The notes under the pieces were generated by a model. That model saw only the letters and a program-made list of their open reading frames with translations, was not told the DNA's origin and searched no databases. A stretch of 64,000 nucleotides of DNA from assembly GCF_020080835.1 (NCBI RefSeq), contig NC_058163.1, positions 10,085,113 to 10,149,112 on the forward strand, in the 5' to 3' direction. A program made the translations under genes and the position numbers. Source of the DNA: Cotesia glomerata. Taxonomy: Eukaryota > Arthropoda > Insecta > Hymenoptera > Braconidae. Positions 1-12,310 of this stretch are shown here, one piece after another; within the stretch, counting starts at the first letter, position 1; each line of letters begins with the position of its first letter.

Positions 1-54
1 GCAGACCCGAGAATCGTTCAAGCTCTTTCTCTTGGTGGCGGAGATCCAGCATAA
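1..54 (+). CDS. possible 3' end of a coding exon, unrecognised protein
   Basis: Frame 1 is open from the first base and ends at TAA (52-54), giving a 17-residue tail that reads ADPRIVQALSLGGGDPA. The base composition is clearly richer in G and C than the AT-rich sequence that starts right after the stop, which is what a coding end next to a 3' UTR looks like. I do not recognise the protein. The stretch is too short to exclude chance. Confidence 0.3.
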   Translation, partial: ADPRIVQALSLGGGDPA

Positions 55-1079
55 AAATAATTTCTAACTTGTAAAGTTAAATAATGATAATCATTTTTAA
101 TAACATTTTAACTTATACTGATTTTGCAAGCAAATTTAAATGTTATAAGATTCTTTTAAATTTATCATTAACATTATTATTTTTTTATCGCTACTATTAT
201 GACTATTTTTGAAAAATATTTCAACTCTAAATCTCTATTTATATGAGATTCAATTAAATAATATTTTTTATTTTGCTTAATTCTACCAGTTATGATATGA
301 ATCGTTTAAATTGAGATTTTTTTAACTAACTCTTGTATAATTGACAAAGCTCAATAATGTTAATCAGAAAAATAAGAATGCCAGTTAAAATAATTAAAAC
401 TAACAATCTTAAAAAAGATTATTCACTGGCAACTCAATAATAAAATATAAATTGTTGCTAACTTAAGAATTTATACTATACACAGAGATGTTATATTTTG
501 AATAACCAAAATGTTTTTTTTTGTTTTTTTTTTTTCTGGAAACTTTGAATAGTCTATGAAATTGATAAGAATAAATGAAAATTATTAACTATGCAATAAG
601 ATTTGAAAAAAACAATATGAGATGAATAAAAAGCGATAAATATCATTACCATTAGAAACAGTTATCTGCAAATGGTCGGCCTACCAATAAAATATATCTA
701 AAGCGTTTAATTGAATGATTAACTACCGTAAAAATGTAAAAGACATTTTTAAAACTTATTAATATCCAAATAGTGAGTCTCAAGGAAGTATTCTAGTCTG
801 AAGGAAATAAATTTTGGGTGTTTCTCCACGTCCATAGAAAAAAAATCAAAAATATTTTTGTCATCTTTTTTTTACCAGATATTTACTGTCATTTTCAGAG
901 TATATAAAAAACTAAAAAAAAAAAAAAAAAAACATCAAATATTTAAGCACGTTTTTCCGGAACTATTTTATTCAACACGGTTATTGATATAACATCAAGT
1001 TCTAATGAATCAATTTACTTAAAATTTAGTACAAATTTTCTTTACATTATCTTTTATTTATCCTCTCTACCAAGTTTTG
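55..1079. other. AT-rich non-coding sequence
   Basis: Very AT-rich with homopolymer runs of A and T. I see no coding exon, splice-site pair or clear element ends. Confidence 0.6.
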
Positions 1080-1350
1080 CAAAAAGTTTTTTTTAAAACC
1101 ATAAAAAAAATTTGAAATAACGCTTTCCGAGTTCAAAAATTTAAAAGTTATTTTGAAAAAACTTGAAAAAAAATTTTTCTTTGGTTTTTATTTTTTAAAT
1201 ATTTTTTGAACGGCTTGACCGATTGCTTCCAAAGTCTAATTAGCTTGAAGTTGCAATAAACACTTTCAAACGCCGTGTCGTTCATCTTGATCGGTTGATT
1301 CGTTCTTAAGATATTGTACGACAAAATTTTATTTACATTCATACATACAT

Positions 1351-1402
<52 letters not shown>

Positions 1403-1530
1403 GCGCGCACAGGCGCGCGGTCGGACGTCCAGCAGGAAATAATCGCAACGGCTTCCTAAGACCTCAAAACGTGGAGATCTGATGAAAACTCGCATTCTCA
1501 AAATCGGACCGAAATCTATAACTTCCTACT
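1080..1530. repeat. rearranged, diverged copy of the CA-bearing repeat family
   Basis: Bases around 1196-1320 match the family (see 3540-4493) in minus orientation, including the gaacggcttgaccgatt phrase. A (CA)n tract at 1352-1400 is followed by a plus-orientation 3' part (gacctcaaaacg...gatgaaaactcg). The mixed orientation suggests a rearranged or chimeric copy. Confidence 0.5.
1352..1400 (+). repeat. (AC)n microsatellite
   Basis: About 24 uninterrupted AC units, followed by a short GC-alternating run (gcgcgcgc). Confidence 0.95.
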
Positions 1531-1542
1531 TTTTAAAATTAT

Positions 1543-1790
1543 GGTAATTATGCAGAAGTGGGGCTCCACCTATATTTGAATGTAATAAATCGGAAAATTG
1601 ATCTTTTTGAATATTTTTTTTTTCTTAAATTGTTCTTCTCCACGGCGAATTTATGATAAAAAGTATGAAAATTAAATAATTTGATGTTTTTTCTTTAAAA
1701 AAAAAATATTCAAAAAGATTAATTTTTCGATATTTTATTTTATTTCAATTTTATCTAAAATAGGTAGAGCCCCACTTCTACATAATTACC
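1543..1790. mobile_element. MITE-like inverted-repeat element
   Basis: The ends are inverted copies: GGTAATTATGCAGAAGTGGG at the left and its near-complement ending CATAATTACC at the right. Further inverted similarity inside makes it fold back over about 250 bp. There is no coding capacity. A similar phrase (aggaagtggggtccacccta) recurs at 16044, so the family has other members nearby. Confidence 0.6.
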
Positions 1791-3539
1791 AAAAATTGTT
1801 TTTTGTTTTCGATAAAATAAATTTTTTATAATTTTTTTGTATATTCTATAAAATTTCACTTAACATTTGGTCAAGAAAAATTAGATAATAAAAATTGTTT
1901 TTTTCAATTTTTTTTTTTCGAACTTGAAGAAACACCAAAAATTTGTCTCTGGACTTGAATTCCCTTTAATGAAACTCAAATGTTAAGTAAAATCTCTACG
2001 TTTGAGATTTTAGAAGTTGATGATCTCATATACCTAAACTACATAAACGTCCCTTATTTACATATACACTTGAAATCATTTTTAGCGCACAAAAATTGAT
2101 TTATACAATATTTAATATTTTTATTATACAAAATATAAAAGTTAAATATAGCTAATAAGAGTTGTTATATTTTGTGTGATTTAAAAAAAAACTGATAGAA
2201 AAGTTTGAAAAGTTTTAATCACGATTGAATGCAAGTTTTAAATATCGTAACAATTTAGCACATGCTCATTTATTTATTTTTTTAATAAATTTGTAAAATT
2301 TATAGCAAAAATAAATGAAATCCATGTGTGTTACAAGCTTAAAATGATAATATTATATAATTGTGATGCATTAAAATTTATGTTCTGTCTAACAACTAAA
2401 TTTTGTTTTTATTATTTTTATAAAGTATTTTAGACTTCTAATAAATAGTCACATATGAATCATTTCTTTTTAGCTTCTACGTCGTAACCATCGAAAATTA
2501 TCTAATATAAAATTTATCCTACCTACATCTATATAGTCAATATCAGTATACTAGAAGCAATAAATATTAATAATTCAAGCAATAAAACTTGCTCCTATTA
2601 AAGCGCTGTGTTTCTAATAGAATTCACTGAAAACAATCAAAGATCTACTATTTAATATTTTTGTTCTTTTATTCAGAATAATAACTATAAAATAACAAGA
2701 TACTCTAGTCTTAAATCTTAAATATTACAATAAATACAATTACACTCAAAAATCTCTACTCTAATAAATATCTATTTTACACGCCTTTAAATTTTTATGA
2801 TGATGGTTATTATCAGACCGAACTGAAGGCTGAAAGTTCACTTCTTTAACTCTCGCTTAAACAATTCACAAAAATCGCTTCGATGACAATCATTATCATT
2901 AATTTCTCAACATGTGAACATTAGAATCGTTAATTCCTTAATTTTGCTATTATCTTGACTGGCACTAAAAAACTATCTTAAATCAAAATAAATATTCTTC
3001 TTAAAAATTTCATTTTGAACGCAATCGTCTTGATTCAACAATTTATGTCCTTGAATCTTGTCATCTTGACTCAAGAGACTATTATATTTGGTCGACAACT
3101 ATCATCACTTGATTGAAAAGAATATTATTTTCGATCAATACAATTAAATTCTTAATTCAAGAACGAATTCTTGGAAACTAACAAAAATTTCGTTTTCTTC
3201 TAAGAACTTTAAATCTTTAGTTAAAAAACTAGCTTCTTCACTCAAAATACCAAAAATAAAATAAAAATTTTTCACTTCAATATATTTTTAAAAGTATTTG
3301 AGACTTCATTTATGGGATAAAAAGCATCAGAAAATCGGAAATTTTTAGTTTAAACGGTATTCTTGAAATAATATAGTACTGCAGTTATCTTAAATCTCGA
3401 AAAAAAAAGTCTGAGATAAATTATGTATTAACGTTGTTTAAAAACAGTAGAATGTTTCATTAGAGTAACATAGTCTGAAGAACTTTCCATTACCAAGAGT
3501 GATATTGTCTTGATTTAAGTGTTAATTTTTGAAAAAAAA
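1791..3539. other. AT-rich non-coding sequence
   Basis: No gene seen. The part at 2990-3270 is rich in cttgattcaag-type words like those of the TA-flanked MITE at 40034-40488, so it may hold a decayed relative. I could not define its ends. Confidence 0.5.
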
Positions 3540-4228
3540 AAAATTAGGAAAACGGTTGACCCTGAAGGCCATCCCTGCAACTTCCCGCTAATTCCATACT
3601 TAGGCGCTTAAAATTGCACCAATGACGTTTTTGAGCTCTTCGAGCTCAAAAATACAATTTATCGGTTATTTTGAGCTCTCCGAGCTCAAAGAGATTGCTT
3701 TCCTATGCTTTAAAGCTCTTCGAGATCAAAAGTCTGATAGAGATTTGATGACACTATTTTTTGAATTTTTAAACCGCAATAACTTTTGAATGAATAAACC
3801 GATTTTTACGCGGTTAGAAGCATTCGACGCAATTTTTCAAGCCTCACAAAGAATCTTAAATTTTGAATTGATCGCGCTAGGAATTTTGAAGTTATTCCGA
3901 AAAAACACTTTTTTCGGTTTTCTTTCGTTCACGATATCTCTCGAACGAATCAACTGATTTTGACCAGACTGGTGGCGATCGACGTGGTTTTTTGAGTTTA
4001 AGATCTGATTAGTTTTTGGAACTGAACCTTTGAGCCGTTTGAAAGTTATTCCAAAAAAACCACATTCGGAAAAAATTTTTTTTTCAGTTTTTCTAAGATT
4101 TCTCAAAATCTATTGATCTGAATCGGTCCAAATAGTTTTAAAAATCTGAGTTTAGTCAAGCCCTTTCGAATGGCACCAACCGCGATAAAATCGGTCAAGC
4201 CATTCGAAAGTTATAAGCGGTTCACATA

Positions 4229-4320
<92 letters not shown>

Positions 4321-4493
4321 TACATACATACATACATACAGACACCGTGACAACCTCGCGGGGATAGTCAGGGAAGCTTCCTGTGACCTTCAAACGTCGA
4401 CATCTGATGAAAACTCGATTTTTGCAAAACGGGGTGAAAACAATAACTTCCCGATTTTTGAAAATCTTCGATTTTCTTAGCGGGAAGTTAAAA
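3540..4493 (+). repeat. CA-bearing interspersed repeat, copy 1 (full length)
   Basis: The unit opens with AACGGTTGACCCTGAAGGCC and then AACTTCCCGCTAA, and closes with the inverted form TTAGCGGGAAGTT. Subterminal inverted repeats of 13 bp therefore bound it. Inside are gagctcttcgagctc palindromes, several gaacgaatcaaccgattttga phrases, and a long (CA)n followed by (CATA)n. No protein is encoded. The same family recurs at 4494, 17228, 41318, 53722, 58145 and 60015. The class is uncertain; a non-autonomous DNA transposon is the simplest reading. Confidence 0.75.
4233..4316 (+). repeat. (CA)n microsatellite inside repeat copy 1
   Basis: About 42 CA units followed by (CATA)n to about 4340. It sits at the same internal position as the CA tract of the other family copies. 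Confidence 0.95.
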
Positions 4494-5186
4494 ATTAGTA
4501 AAACGGTTCACCCTAAAGGCCATCCCTGCAACTTCCCGCTAATTCCATACCTGGGCACTTAAAATTGTACTTATGACGTTTTTGAGGTTTTTGAGCTCAA
4601 AATATAATTTATGTGATATTTTGAGCTCGCTGAGCCCAATAGTATTTCAATAGTATTTCTATGCATTTGAGCTCTTCGAGCTCAAAAGTCTGATAGAAGT
4701 TTCATAGAACAGTACTTTTGGAATTTTCAAACCGCAATAACTTTTGAATAGATCAACCGATTTTGACGCGGTTGGCGGCATTCGACGCAGTTTTATCAGC
4801 CCCATGAAAAATTTTCAAGTTTAAATTGATCGAACCAAAAATTTCAGAGTAATTTCGAAAAAACACTTTTTTCGATTTTCTTTCGTTCACGATATCTCTC
4901 GAACGAATTAACCGATTTCGACCAACTTGGTGGCGATCGACGTAGTTTTTTATTATCTAGAGCTGATTAGTTTTTGGAATTGATCGGTAGAGCCGTTTAA
5001 AAGTTATCCAAAAAAAATCACATTTGAAAAAATTTTTTTTCTTAGTTTTTTTAAGATTTCTCAAAATCTACTTATCCGAATCGGTCCAAATTATACTCAA
5101 AATCTAAGTTCGGCCAAGTTCTTTCAAATGGCATCAACCGCGATAAAATCGGTCAAGCCGTTCAAAAGTTATAAGCGGTTCACATA

Positions 5187-5260
<74 letters not shown>

Positions 5261-5410
5261 GTGACAACCTTGCGGGAGTAGTCAGAAAAGCTTCCTATGA
5301 CCTTCAAACGTCGATATCTGATGAAAACTCGATTTTTGCAAAACGGGGTGAAAACAATAACTTCCCGATTTTTGAAAATCTTCGATTTTCTTAGCGGGAA
5401 GTTAAAAATT
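4494..5410 (+). repeat. CA-bearing interspersed repeat, copy 2 (head-to-tail with copy 1)
   Basis: It starts immediately after copy 1 with the same order of phrases: accctaaaggccatccctgc, AACTTCCCGCTAA, gagctc palindromes, (CA)n, and TTAGCGGGAAGTT at the end. It is diverged from copy 1 by scattered substitutions. The two copies form a direct tandem pair. Confidence 0.75.
5191..5259 (+). repeat. (CA)n microsatellite inside repeat copy 2
   Basis: About 34 CA units, without the CATA tail seen in copy 1. Confidence 0.95.
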
Positions 5411-6419
5411 ATAAAACAATATCGTAGAAGGCGAGTGAAAATTCGAAGAAAATATATGTTTCAAATTAAGTGATGTTTTTCAGTGTGTCTATATGTAATT
5501 TTTTTTTAATGTCATGTCTTAATATTCAATTTTAAAAACATCAAATAAACAAAGCCATTTTCAAAAAATATTTGAAAGTTTAATTATGACATTTTCATCA
5601 TATCAAAAAAAGCCATCCGAATTTATTCTCGCATTATGTGCATGAATAAAATAAAACAAATTAATATGCATGTTTCAACAAATCGACGGAAAAATGTATG
5701 CTTTGACACTGTTCAATTTTCTATATTCTTAAGACTTTAACTTTTATAACTAAGATTATTGTGTTAATAAGTATCAATTATTAGGATAATAAGGGTAATA
5801 TTCTATTTTCATTGTGACTTGTAACTCTTATATTGCACATCCACATTCTCATCACTTATCACTCTAGTATAATTCTCAAGTTCATGTTGTAGAATTTCAA
5901 TTGAAAATGTTTCACTTTCTATATCTGGATATAAAAATTTCAATCGAAAGAATAAATTTATAGTAATTATTCATTATGATTCAAAAGGATTAAGATGCGT
6001 TTGAAATTTTTTAGACATCCAAATTAGACCTGGGTTTGAAATTAATGCCCTCCAACTCTGCATGCATCGTAAATTACTACCGATAATTTAGAAATAGAGA
6101 ATTGTTGTTTAGCGTCTGATAAAATATGTATTGATAACTGAAAAAATTTTTAAAGAAATTTTGGCTTTAATAAAAAATTTATCCCAGCAATAAAAAATAA
6201 AAGCGATTGAAAAATAATCGCTATTTTCAAGGATCCTAAGAATACTTTTATTACAACTGTCTAGATATTACTTGATAATTTTAGAGAGTTACTGATCAAA
6301 CTCAATACAAAGAAATTTTTTTTCTGTTGACTTTGATTTACGATGATGAGGAGCCCAACATAAATCAAATTTGATCGCAGTAAATCCAAATTTTGTTTGA
6401 TTTCAATAGTGCCACCACT
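5411..6419. other. AT-rich non-coding sequence
   Basis: No exon, element terminus or RNA gene recognised. Confidence 0.6.
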
Positions 6420-6520
6420 ATTAAACCGCGGACAGTTCAACCGCGAGATTTCACCGAAGACATTTTAACTTCGCGACAGTTCAACCACAAGACATTTCAA
6501 CTGCAGAACAAGTAGTTTTT

Positions 6521-6611
<91 letters not shown>

Positions 6612-6790
6612 TACACAAAATTCGTAAAAAAAGAGCACAGCACGATAACAAGCTTATGTGTTAGCCTATTCGAATAAACACACACAATATCCATGATAAA
6701 AGGGTTCATTATATAACGGTTGATTTCTCTTGATGTTGAACTGTCGTTACATTCAAATGTCGTCAGTAGAACTTTTTGCGGTTTAATTAT
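6420..6790. repeat. degenerate repeat with cgcgacagttcaacc words and a (CA)n tract
   Basis: The phrase 'gacagttcaaccgcgag / gacatttcaac' recurs several times before an (AC)n tract at 6522-6607. The segment after the tract (gataacaagcttatgtgtta, ccatgataaaaggg) matches sequence next to the Gypsy element at 39446-39520. Both are therefore copies of one interspersed repeat. Confidence 0.55.
6522..6607 (+). repeat. (AC)n microsatellite
   Basis: About 43 uninterrupted AC units. Confidence 0.95.
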
Positions 6791-7717
6791 TAATACAAAA
6801 CCATTGAACTGTTAGATTGGATTTTAACTTAACTTTAAACGAAAAAATAATCAATTTTATGACCTATTGATACATATTTGATGTTATTATTGTGTTTGTA
6901 AAATAAAAATTAAACAGGTTCAATTTGCAATTCAATCAAACCAAAAGTACTAAAATGAATAAAAAAATTTTTCTTCAGTTAACGTTTGTTATCTATTTAT
7001 TTTCAATTTTTATCAATTAAGTGCTAAAAAATTTACTTTTACCTTTGGTAAGGTTTATTTGCACTCCTAAAAAAATGAACGAGCAAAAAGCTATTGAGCA
7101 AGTAGATCATTTTGAAAAATGAAATGACCTTGAATCAAGCCAAGAAAGTCTTGAGCTGGAAAATTTTTCTTGCGTTAATTTTTTCTATCAGCGCAGTACT
7201 TTCGAAACATTTCTATCTACAACATTCAATCTGAGATATACTCGAAATTTACTTGTATGTTAAAAGCTCTAACTAATAAAGTTTCTAGTCGCAAAAACCT
7301 TAAAGATTTCTGAATTTAAGTGATTAGCCGAATAAGAAAACATTTTTAGATTTTCACATTATTCACAATTTATAAAAGCTAATTAACTGATTAACTATAA
7401 TAAATTACAATTGATACAATTATCGATCTCTATACTACTATTTGACTTTTTCAATACTATCTACACGAAATATAAAATAAAATTATTTCTTTTAGGTGAT
7501 ACGGACTTTAAATTGAAGAACAACTTTGAGCCTAAAATTTTACAGCGCGTCTGTAAAATTCAGAAAATTTTTAATCGATAATAAATGTAGCATTTAATCG
7601 TTGTAATAATTATTACTACCCGGAAAAAAGTTTACATCGAATTGGTTAAATATTGGTTGAAATGACATATTAAGAAATTTAATATAATTTAATACGATAA
7701 AATAATATGCTTGGATA
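6791..7717. other. AT-rich non-coding sequence
   Basis: No gene or element boundary recognised. Confidence 0.6.
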
Positions 7718-8035
7718 TCCCATGCAGGAAACCCCCAGAGTTGACAAAGGGGCCAGGCTTGGGCCAGTACTGGGAAACCTAGCTTCGGCGTACCTGTATT
7801 GGCCCATGCGTGGGCCAGGCTGTTTAACCCAGCCTCGGCCATGGCAATGATTACCCAATCTTGGGCCAAGACTGGCTAACCTAGCCTTGACGATTCATCG
7901 GTGACCCAAGCTTGGGCCAAGACTAGGCAACCACGCCTTGGTCGGCCCAATTATTACCCGAACCTGGGCCAGAACTGGGTCACCCAGTCACGGCCACAAT
8001 GATTACCCAAGGGTTAGCCAAGATTGGTAAACCTA

Positions 8036-8258
8036 CACTGAAAAAAAAAATTAAGTTAATTCAAGAGAAAAATTCTTGAACCAAGAAAATAACTTTGAAG
8101 AGTTTAATTGTCTTCAATCAAAACGAAAAATTCTTTAATTAAATAAAATTTACTTAAATCGAGAAAAATTTCTTAGTTTAAGAATTTTTCTACTCAAATC
8201 AAGAAGATGAAATTCTTAAAAATTATTTACTTGATTTAAGTAAATTTTTTTTTCTTTG
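8036..8258. mobile_element. MITE nested in element A, TA duplication
   Basis: It is bounded by TA at 8034-8035 and 8259-8260. The left end CACTGAAAAAAAAAATTAAG pairs with the inverted right end, and both arms carry ttcaag/cttgaa words. Removing it with one TA restores aacctagcca, which matches the host element's repeated phrase aacctagcc. Confidence 0.75.
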
Positions 8259-8765
8259 TAGCCATGGGCGTTGAATAGCAACCAAGACTTGAGCCAGAAT
8301 TGGGTAACCTAGCCTTAGCCATTCAATGAGAAATTCAAACTTAATGAATCATTAAGTAATAGAATTTTAAACAGTAAACATTTATTGTTTAACAAATATT
8401 TGCTAACAAATTCTAAAATTTAAAATTTATCATTTAACCAAGACAATTGCATATTGTCAAAATTGATGTAGTCTTAAAAAAATTAAAATATAATAATTTA
8501 CAGTTGAATTTTTAATATTGATAATTTTAAACATGAAAATTTATCATAAGATATTAAAAATATACAGAACGATGTACAAAGTTTAAAGTAATATAACAAC
8601 TTGACTCTTTCATTTTTTTTAACTATAATAAACATTTGTAAAAAATAGTTAATTTTCATCGAAACACAATATTAAATAACATAAATTATATAAATAATAA
8701 ACCGTCACACTTCGTCACTATATAGATTTAGCTTATCAGAATAATAAGATGTGCATCAACTTATC

Positions 8766-8840
8766 GGTCGTACGGTGTAGGGGTTAGTTATCGGTCTGGC
8801 AAGCGCGCGGCTCGGGTTCGAATCTCGATTAGAAGAACGG
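8766..8840 (+). repeat. tRNA-like segment (A-box and B-box) inside element A
   Basis: A GGTGTAGGGGTTAG stretch resembles a tRNA A box and GGGTTCGAATCTC matches a B box at about the right distance. The flanks do not form a convincing 7-bp acceptor stem. The same segment occurs at the equivalent place in element B, so it belongs to the element and is not a host tRNA gene. Confidence 0.6.
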
Positions 8841-9500
8841 ATACGATTTTCACACTTTATTTCTTATAATTAGCAACAGTTAGGTTTGAATTTACTTTAC
8901 TTACAAAATAAAATAAAAAAATAACATTCCAATAATTCTTTTTTATCATTTTTTATCAAATGGCATGGGCCAGACTTGAAAATTAACTATGGCTCAGCCC
9001 TGGTAACCAGGCGTGGGCCAGTCCTGGTAACCAGGCTTGGCCCATCGTTATCATCCCAGACTTCAACCAGGACTGGGCCAAGCCTGGCTTACAAGCTTGG
9101 CCCAGAGTTTTACATAGTTGAGCCAAGGCTGGGCCAAGCTAGGCCCCGTGGTACTTTCCTCTATGGGATAATACTGCTTACAAAAAATACATAAATTTTA
9201 GATCTCAATAGATATGATTATGTCAGTTCTAACAAAAAAAAAAAAAAAAAAAGGTGGGTCAAATGTGTCTAGCCACTACAGAAATATCGTAGTCAGATTA
9301 CAAGAGATATCGTACATAAGCACACATCATCTAATCACCTAATTCACGTTTAATCGTGAATGATCAATCACGTATCATATCAGATAATGGATGCATGACT
9401 TTATATTTGGTTTATTTAGCATCATGTACGAAATCGTAAAATCACTTGTATCAGAAAAGATACTGTCAAGAATAATCAAGCAATTAATCATGCATACCTA

Positions 9501-9814
9501 CACTGAAAGAAATTTTTTTTAAAAATTACCGTTAAATTCACGCCAATCGTGGGACGAATGGCACGACCTAATCATTTGTCAGTATACCGATTCATCTTAT
9601 AAGTGAGATATTTTTTAACTTTTTTTCAACAAATTTTACCGTATTCAACAGTAAGATTTATTCGGTTTTCGGCAAATTTTATGAAGTTTACCACAAAATA
9701 AATGAATTTTCCCTAATTTTTTTTTTCAAAAATGGTAATAAAGAAAAGGGCTGCATTATGTCCCACGATTACAGTAAATTGAACGGTAATTTTTAAAGAA
9801 AATATCTTTCCGTG
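9501..9814. mobile_element. MITE, TA duplication, between elements A and B
   Basis: TA at 9499-9500 and 9815-9816 flank ends CACTGAAAGAAATTTTTTTT and an inverted right end CTTTCCGTG. The arms share AAAAATTACCGTT in inverted orientation. It is 314 bp and non-coding. Confidence 0.7.
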
Positions 9815-9869
9815 TATACAAAATGATGAGGGATCATTGATCACGAATGATAATGGATCGTCATGAATA

Positions 9870-11458
9870 CCCATACAGGAAAATACGACGGGGCCAGATA
9901 TGGGCTACGCTTGGCGCAATGCTGTCTATCTCTGGCCCATGCTTGTAAACCCGCTTTGGTCCAGCCTTGGTAGAAGTCTGGAGTGATAACAGGGTGCCAA
10001 GCTTGGTTGCCAAGACTGGCCCAAGCAAGCCCAGGCTTATTTACCACTATAGAATTTACGAAAAGAAGTAGATTATAAAATATATTTAGAATTTAATTGT
10101 TTAATGTTAAACCAAATTAGTATTAAGAACCAAATTTCGAATAAATTAAATTCTCTGAAATAAAATAGTAAAATTCTACGAAACGGTTAAATTATTTTGT
10201 ATAAAATGAGTAGTTTTTAGTTGAAATGATAAAAAAGGAAATTTTTAATTGTCATTGATTTATTTCAATTTTGATGTAGAGCTAACGCAAGTTTAGACGA
10301 CTTAACTCTTAATTTAGACCTAACTTTCGCTAATTAGAGAAATAAAGTGAAATTCGTATTTGCCCTAACCGAGATTCGGACCTGAGCCGCGCGCTTGCCA
10401 GACCGATAACTAACCCCTATGCCGTACAACCGATGTTGATATACATCTCATGATTCATATGAACTAAATCTATATGGTGACGGAGTGTGACGGTTTATTA
10501 TTTATATAATTTATGTTATTTAATATTGTGTTTTGATGAAAATTATATATATTTTACAAATGTTTAGGAATTAAAAAAAAGCAAAAGTCAAGTTCTTATA
10601 TTACTTTAGACTTTGTAAATCATTCTGTATATTTTTAATATCATATTATAAATTTTAATGTTTAAAATTATTAATATTAAAAATTCAACTGTAAATTATT
10701 ATATTTTAATTTTTTTTAAGATCATATCAATTTGGATGATACACAATTGTTTTGTTTAAAAAATAAATTTTCAATTTCAGCATTTGCTATCAAATATTCG
10801 TTAAGCAATAAATATTTACTGTTCCAAATTCTGTCACTTAATGATTAATTAAGTTTGGATTTTCTATTAAATGACCAAAGTTAGGTTGCTCAATTCTGGC
10901 TCAAGTCTGGGTTTCCATTCGAAAGCCAAGGCTAGGCTTCCCAGTCTTGGCTAACGCTCGGGTGATCATTACGTCGGCCAAAGATAGGTTTCCCAGTCCT
11001 GGCCCAAGTCTGGGTCACCATATCACAATGTCACGTGAATATAAAGACTTCAAAACCCAAGTTAAGGTGTCTCTAGGTTTGGCCAAAACTGGGTTATTCA
11101 GTCGAGGCCCATGTTAGGGTTACTATTCAACGGCCGAGGTTAGGTTATACAATCTTGGCCCAAGTTAGGGTTACCATCCAACGGCCAAGGCTAGGTCATT
11201 CAGTCTTGGCCCATGTTAGGGTTACCATTCAACAGCCGAAGTTAGGTTACACAAACTTGGCCCAAGTTAGGGTGACTGTAGGCTTGGCCAAGGCTAGGTT
11301 ATTCAGTCTTGGCCTAAACCTGGGTAATCATTGGAATTGCCACGGCTGATTGCCCAGTTATGGCCCGGACATGGGACAATATAGGTTTGCCAAGATGGGC
11401 TTCCCAATAATGTCCCAAGCATGGCCCGGTCGTTCAACTCTGGGGCTTCCTGTATGGG
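9870..11458 (-). mobile_element. TIR element B, inverted relative of element A
   Basis: The ends CCCATACAGGAAAA and CTTCCTGTATGGG are inverted copies flanked by TA (9868-9869 and 11459-11460). It has the same layout as element A read on the other strand: GC-rich repeated domains at both ends, an AT-rich middle and the tRNA-like segment. The internal AT-rich parts align over several hundred bases with many substitutions, so this is a separate old insertion and not a recent duplication. There is no coding capacity. Confidence 0.75.
10375..10440 (-). repeat. tRNA-like segment inside element B
   Basis: The minus strand carries the same A-box-like GGCATAGGGGTTAG and a mutated B box (AGGTCCGAATCTC) as element A at 8766. 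Divergence of the B box indicates it is not under selection as a tRNA. Confidence 0.6.
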
Positions 11459-12038
11459 TAAGAACTTGCGTCCTTTCGTGAAAATGTTCATACATGACTG
11501 TGATATTGGATATATTATCAAAAGTACAGGAATTTCGTGCTTTTGATGATCGATCAAACACAATCGATGATTTTGTTTTGAATTTGAAAATTAGTCCGAA
11601 TTTATTTAACATTAAGAAATGATATTGCTAGTCTAGTTTGTGTATTTATAAGCGAAATACCACTATTAACTGACTGACATCAGGAGATCTCTAAAAGTAT
11701 ACACCTGCTCAACTTAAAATTTAGCATAGTTACTCCCTTTGCGACGTAGATGCTCATTAAAAACGGATTTTACGCAAATCCTATATAAAATGGATTTTTC
11801 ATCTACCATCATAGACACCGCCCTCCCCCCTCCCACCCGTCTTTTGATCATGTAGTTTTCCTCTACTCTCTCCCACTTGTCCATTTTTTTTTCAAAGAAA
11901 TATTATTTGAGCCTTCAATCTATGCACCATCAAACACACCCATCACTGTAACAATAAGTTACCAACCAACCTATTTTCACAGTCACCCATGCTAAGTAAC
12001 CGTTGCCAAGGTAATCGTTGCTGTGATAGATACTGGTA

Positions 12039-12310
12039 TCCCATACAAAAACTGCCAGAGTTGAAAGACGGGGCCATGCTTGGGTCCGTATTAGGAACCC
12101 AGCTTCGGCGCATCTACAGTGGGCCATATTTAAATAAAAACTGGGTATTCAATCTTGGTCAACCCAATAATTACCCGAGTGTGGTCCAAAACTGGAACGC
12201 CTAGCCTTGACCGTTTAATGGCAACCCAAACTTGAGCCAGAATTGGGCAACCTAGCCTGAGCCATTCAATGGGAAATCCAAACTTGGACCAAGACTGGGT
12301 AGCACGGTTT
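12039..12310 (+). mobile_element. truncated third copy of the element A/B family
   Basis: It begins TCCCATACAAAAACTGCC after a TA (12037-12038) and continues with the same GC-rich phrases (ggggccatgcttgggtcc, cctagccttgacc). The similarity fades near 12310 and no matching right end follows. Confidence 0.6.

Larger units (their letters stand above)
7718..9168 (+). mobile_element. TIR element A with TA duplication and internal tRNA-like segment
   Basis: The ends are TCCCATGCAGGAAA and TTTCCTCTATGGGA, inverted with two mismatches, flanked by TA at 7716-7717 and 9169-9170. Both ends carry a GC-rich domain made of degenerate ~40-bp repeats (tgggccaagactgggtaacctagcc). The middle is AT-rich and holds a tRNA-like segment at 8766-8840. 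No transposase is visible, so it is non-autonomous. A homologous copy lies inverted at 9870-11458. A 223-bp MITE has inserted at 8036-8258. The TA target would fit a Tc1/mariner-type mobiliser; that is inference. Confidence 0.75.

Noticed and set aside
4152..4367. Open frames made of His-Thr or Cys-Val repeats over CA/TG tracts (also at 1148, 5128, 6497, 17469, 24202, 24273, 60967)
   Set aside because: They are translations of dinucleotide microsatellites and have no coding context.
8766..8840. Possible functional tRNA genes at 8766, 10375 and 46458
   Set aside because: A and B boxes are present, but acceptor stems do not pair and two lie inside repeated elements.
7594..12204. Frames rich in Gly, Ala, Trp and Leu (for example 7594-7869, 9841-10047, 11155-11349)
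   Set aside because: They are translations of the tgggccaag-type degenerate repeat in the TIR elements.
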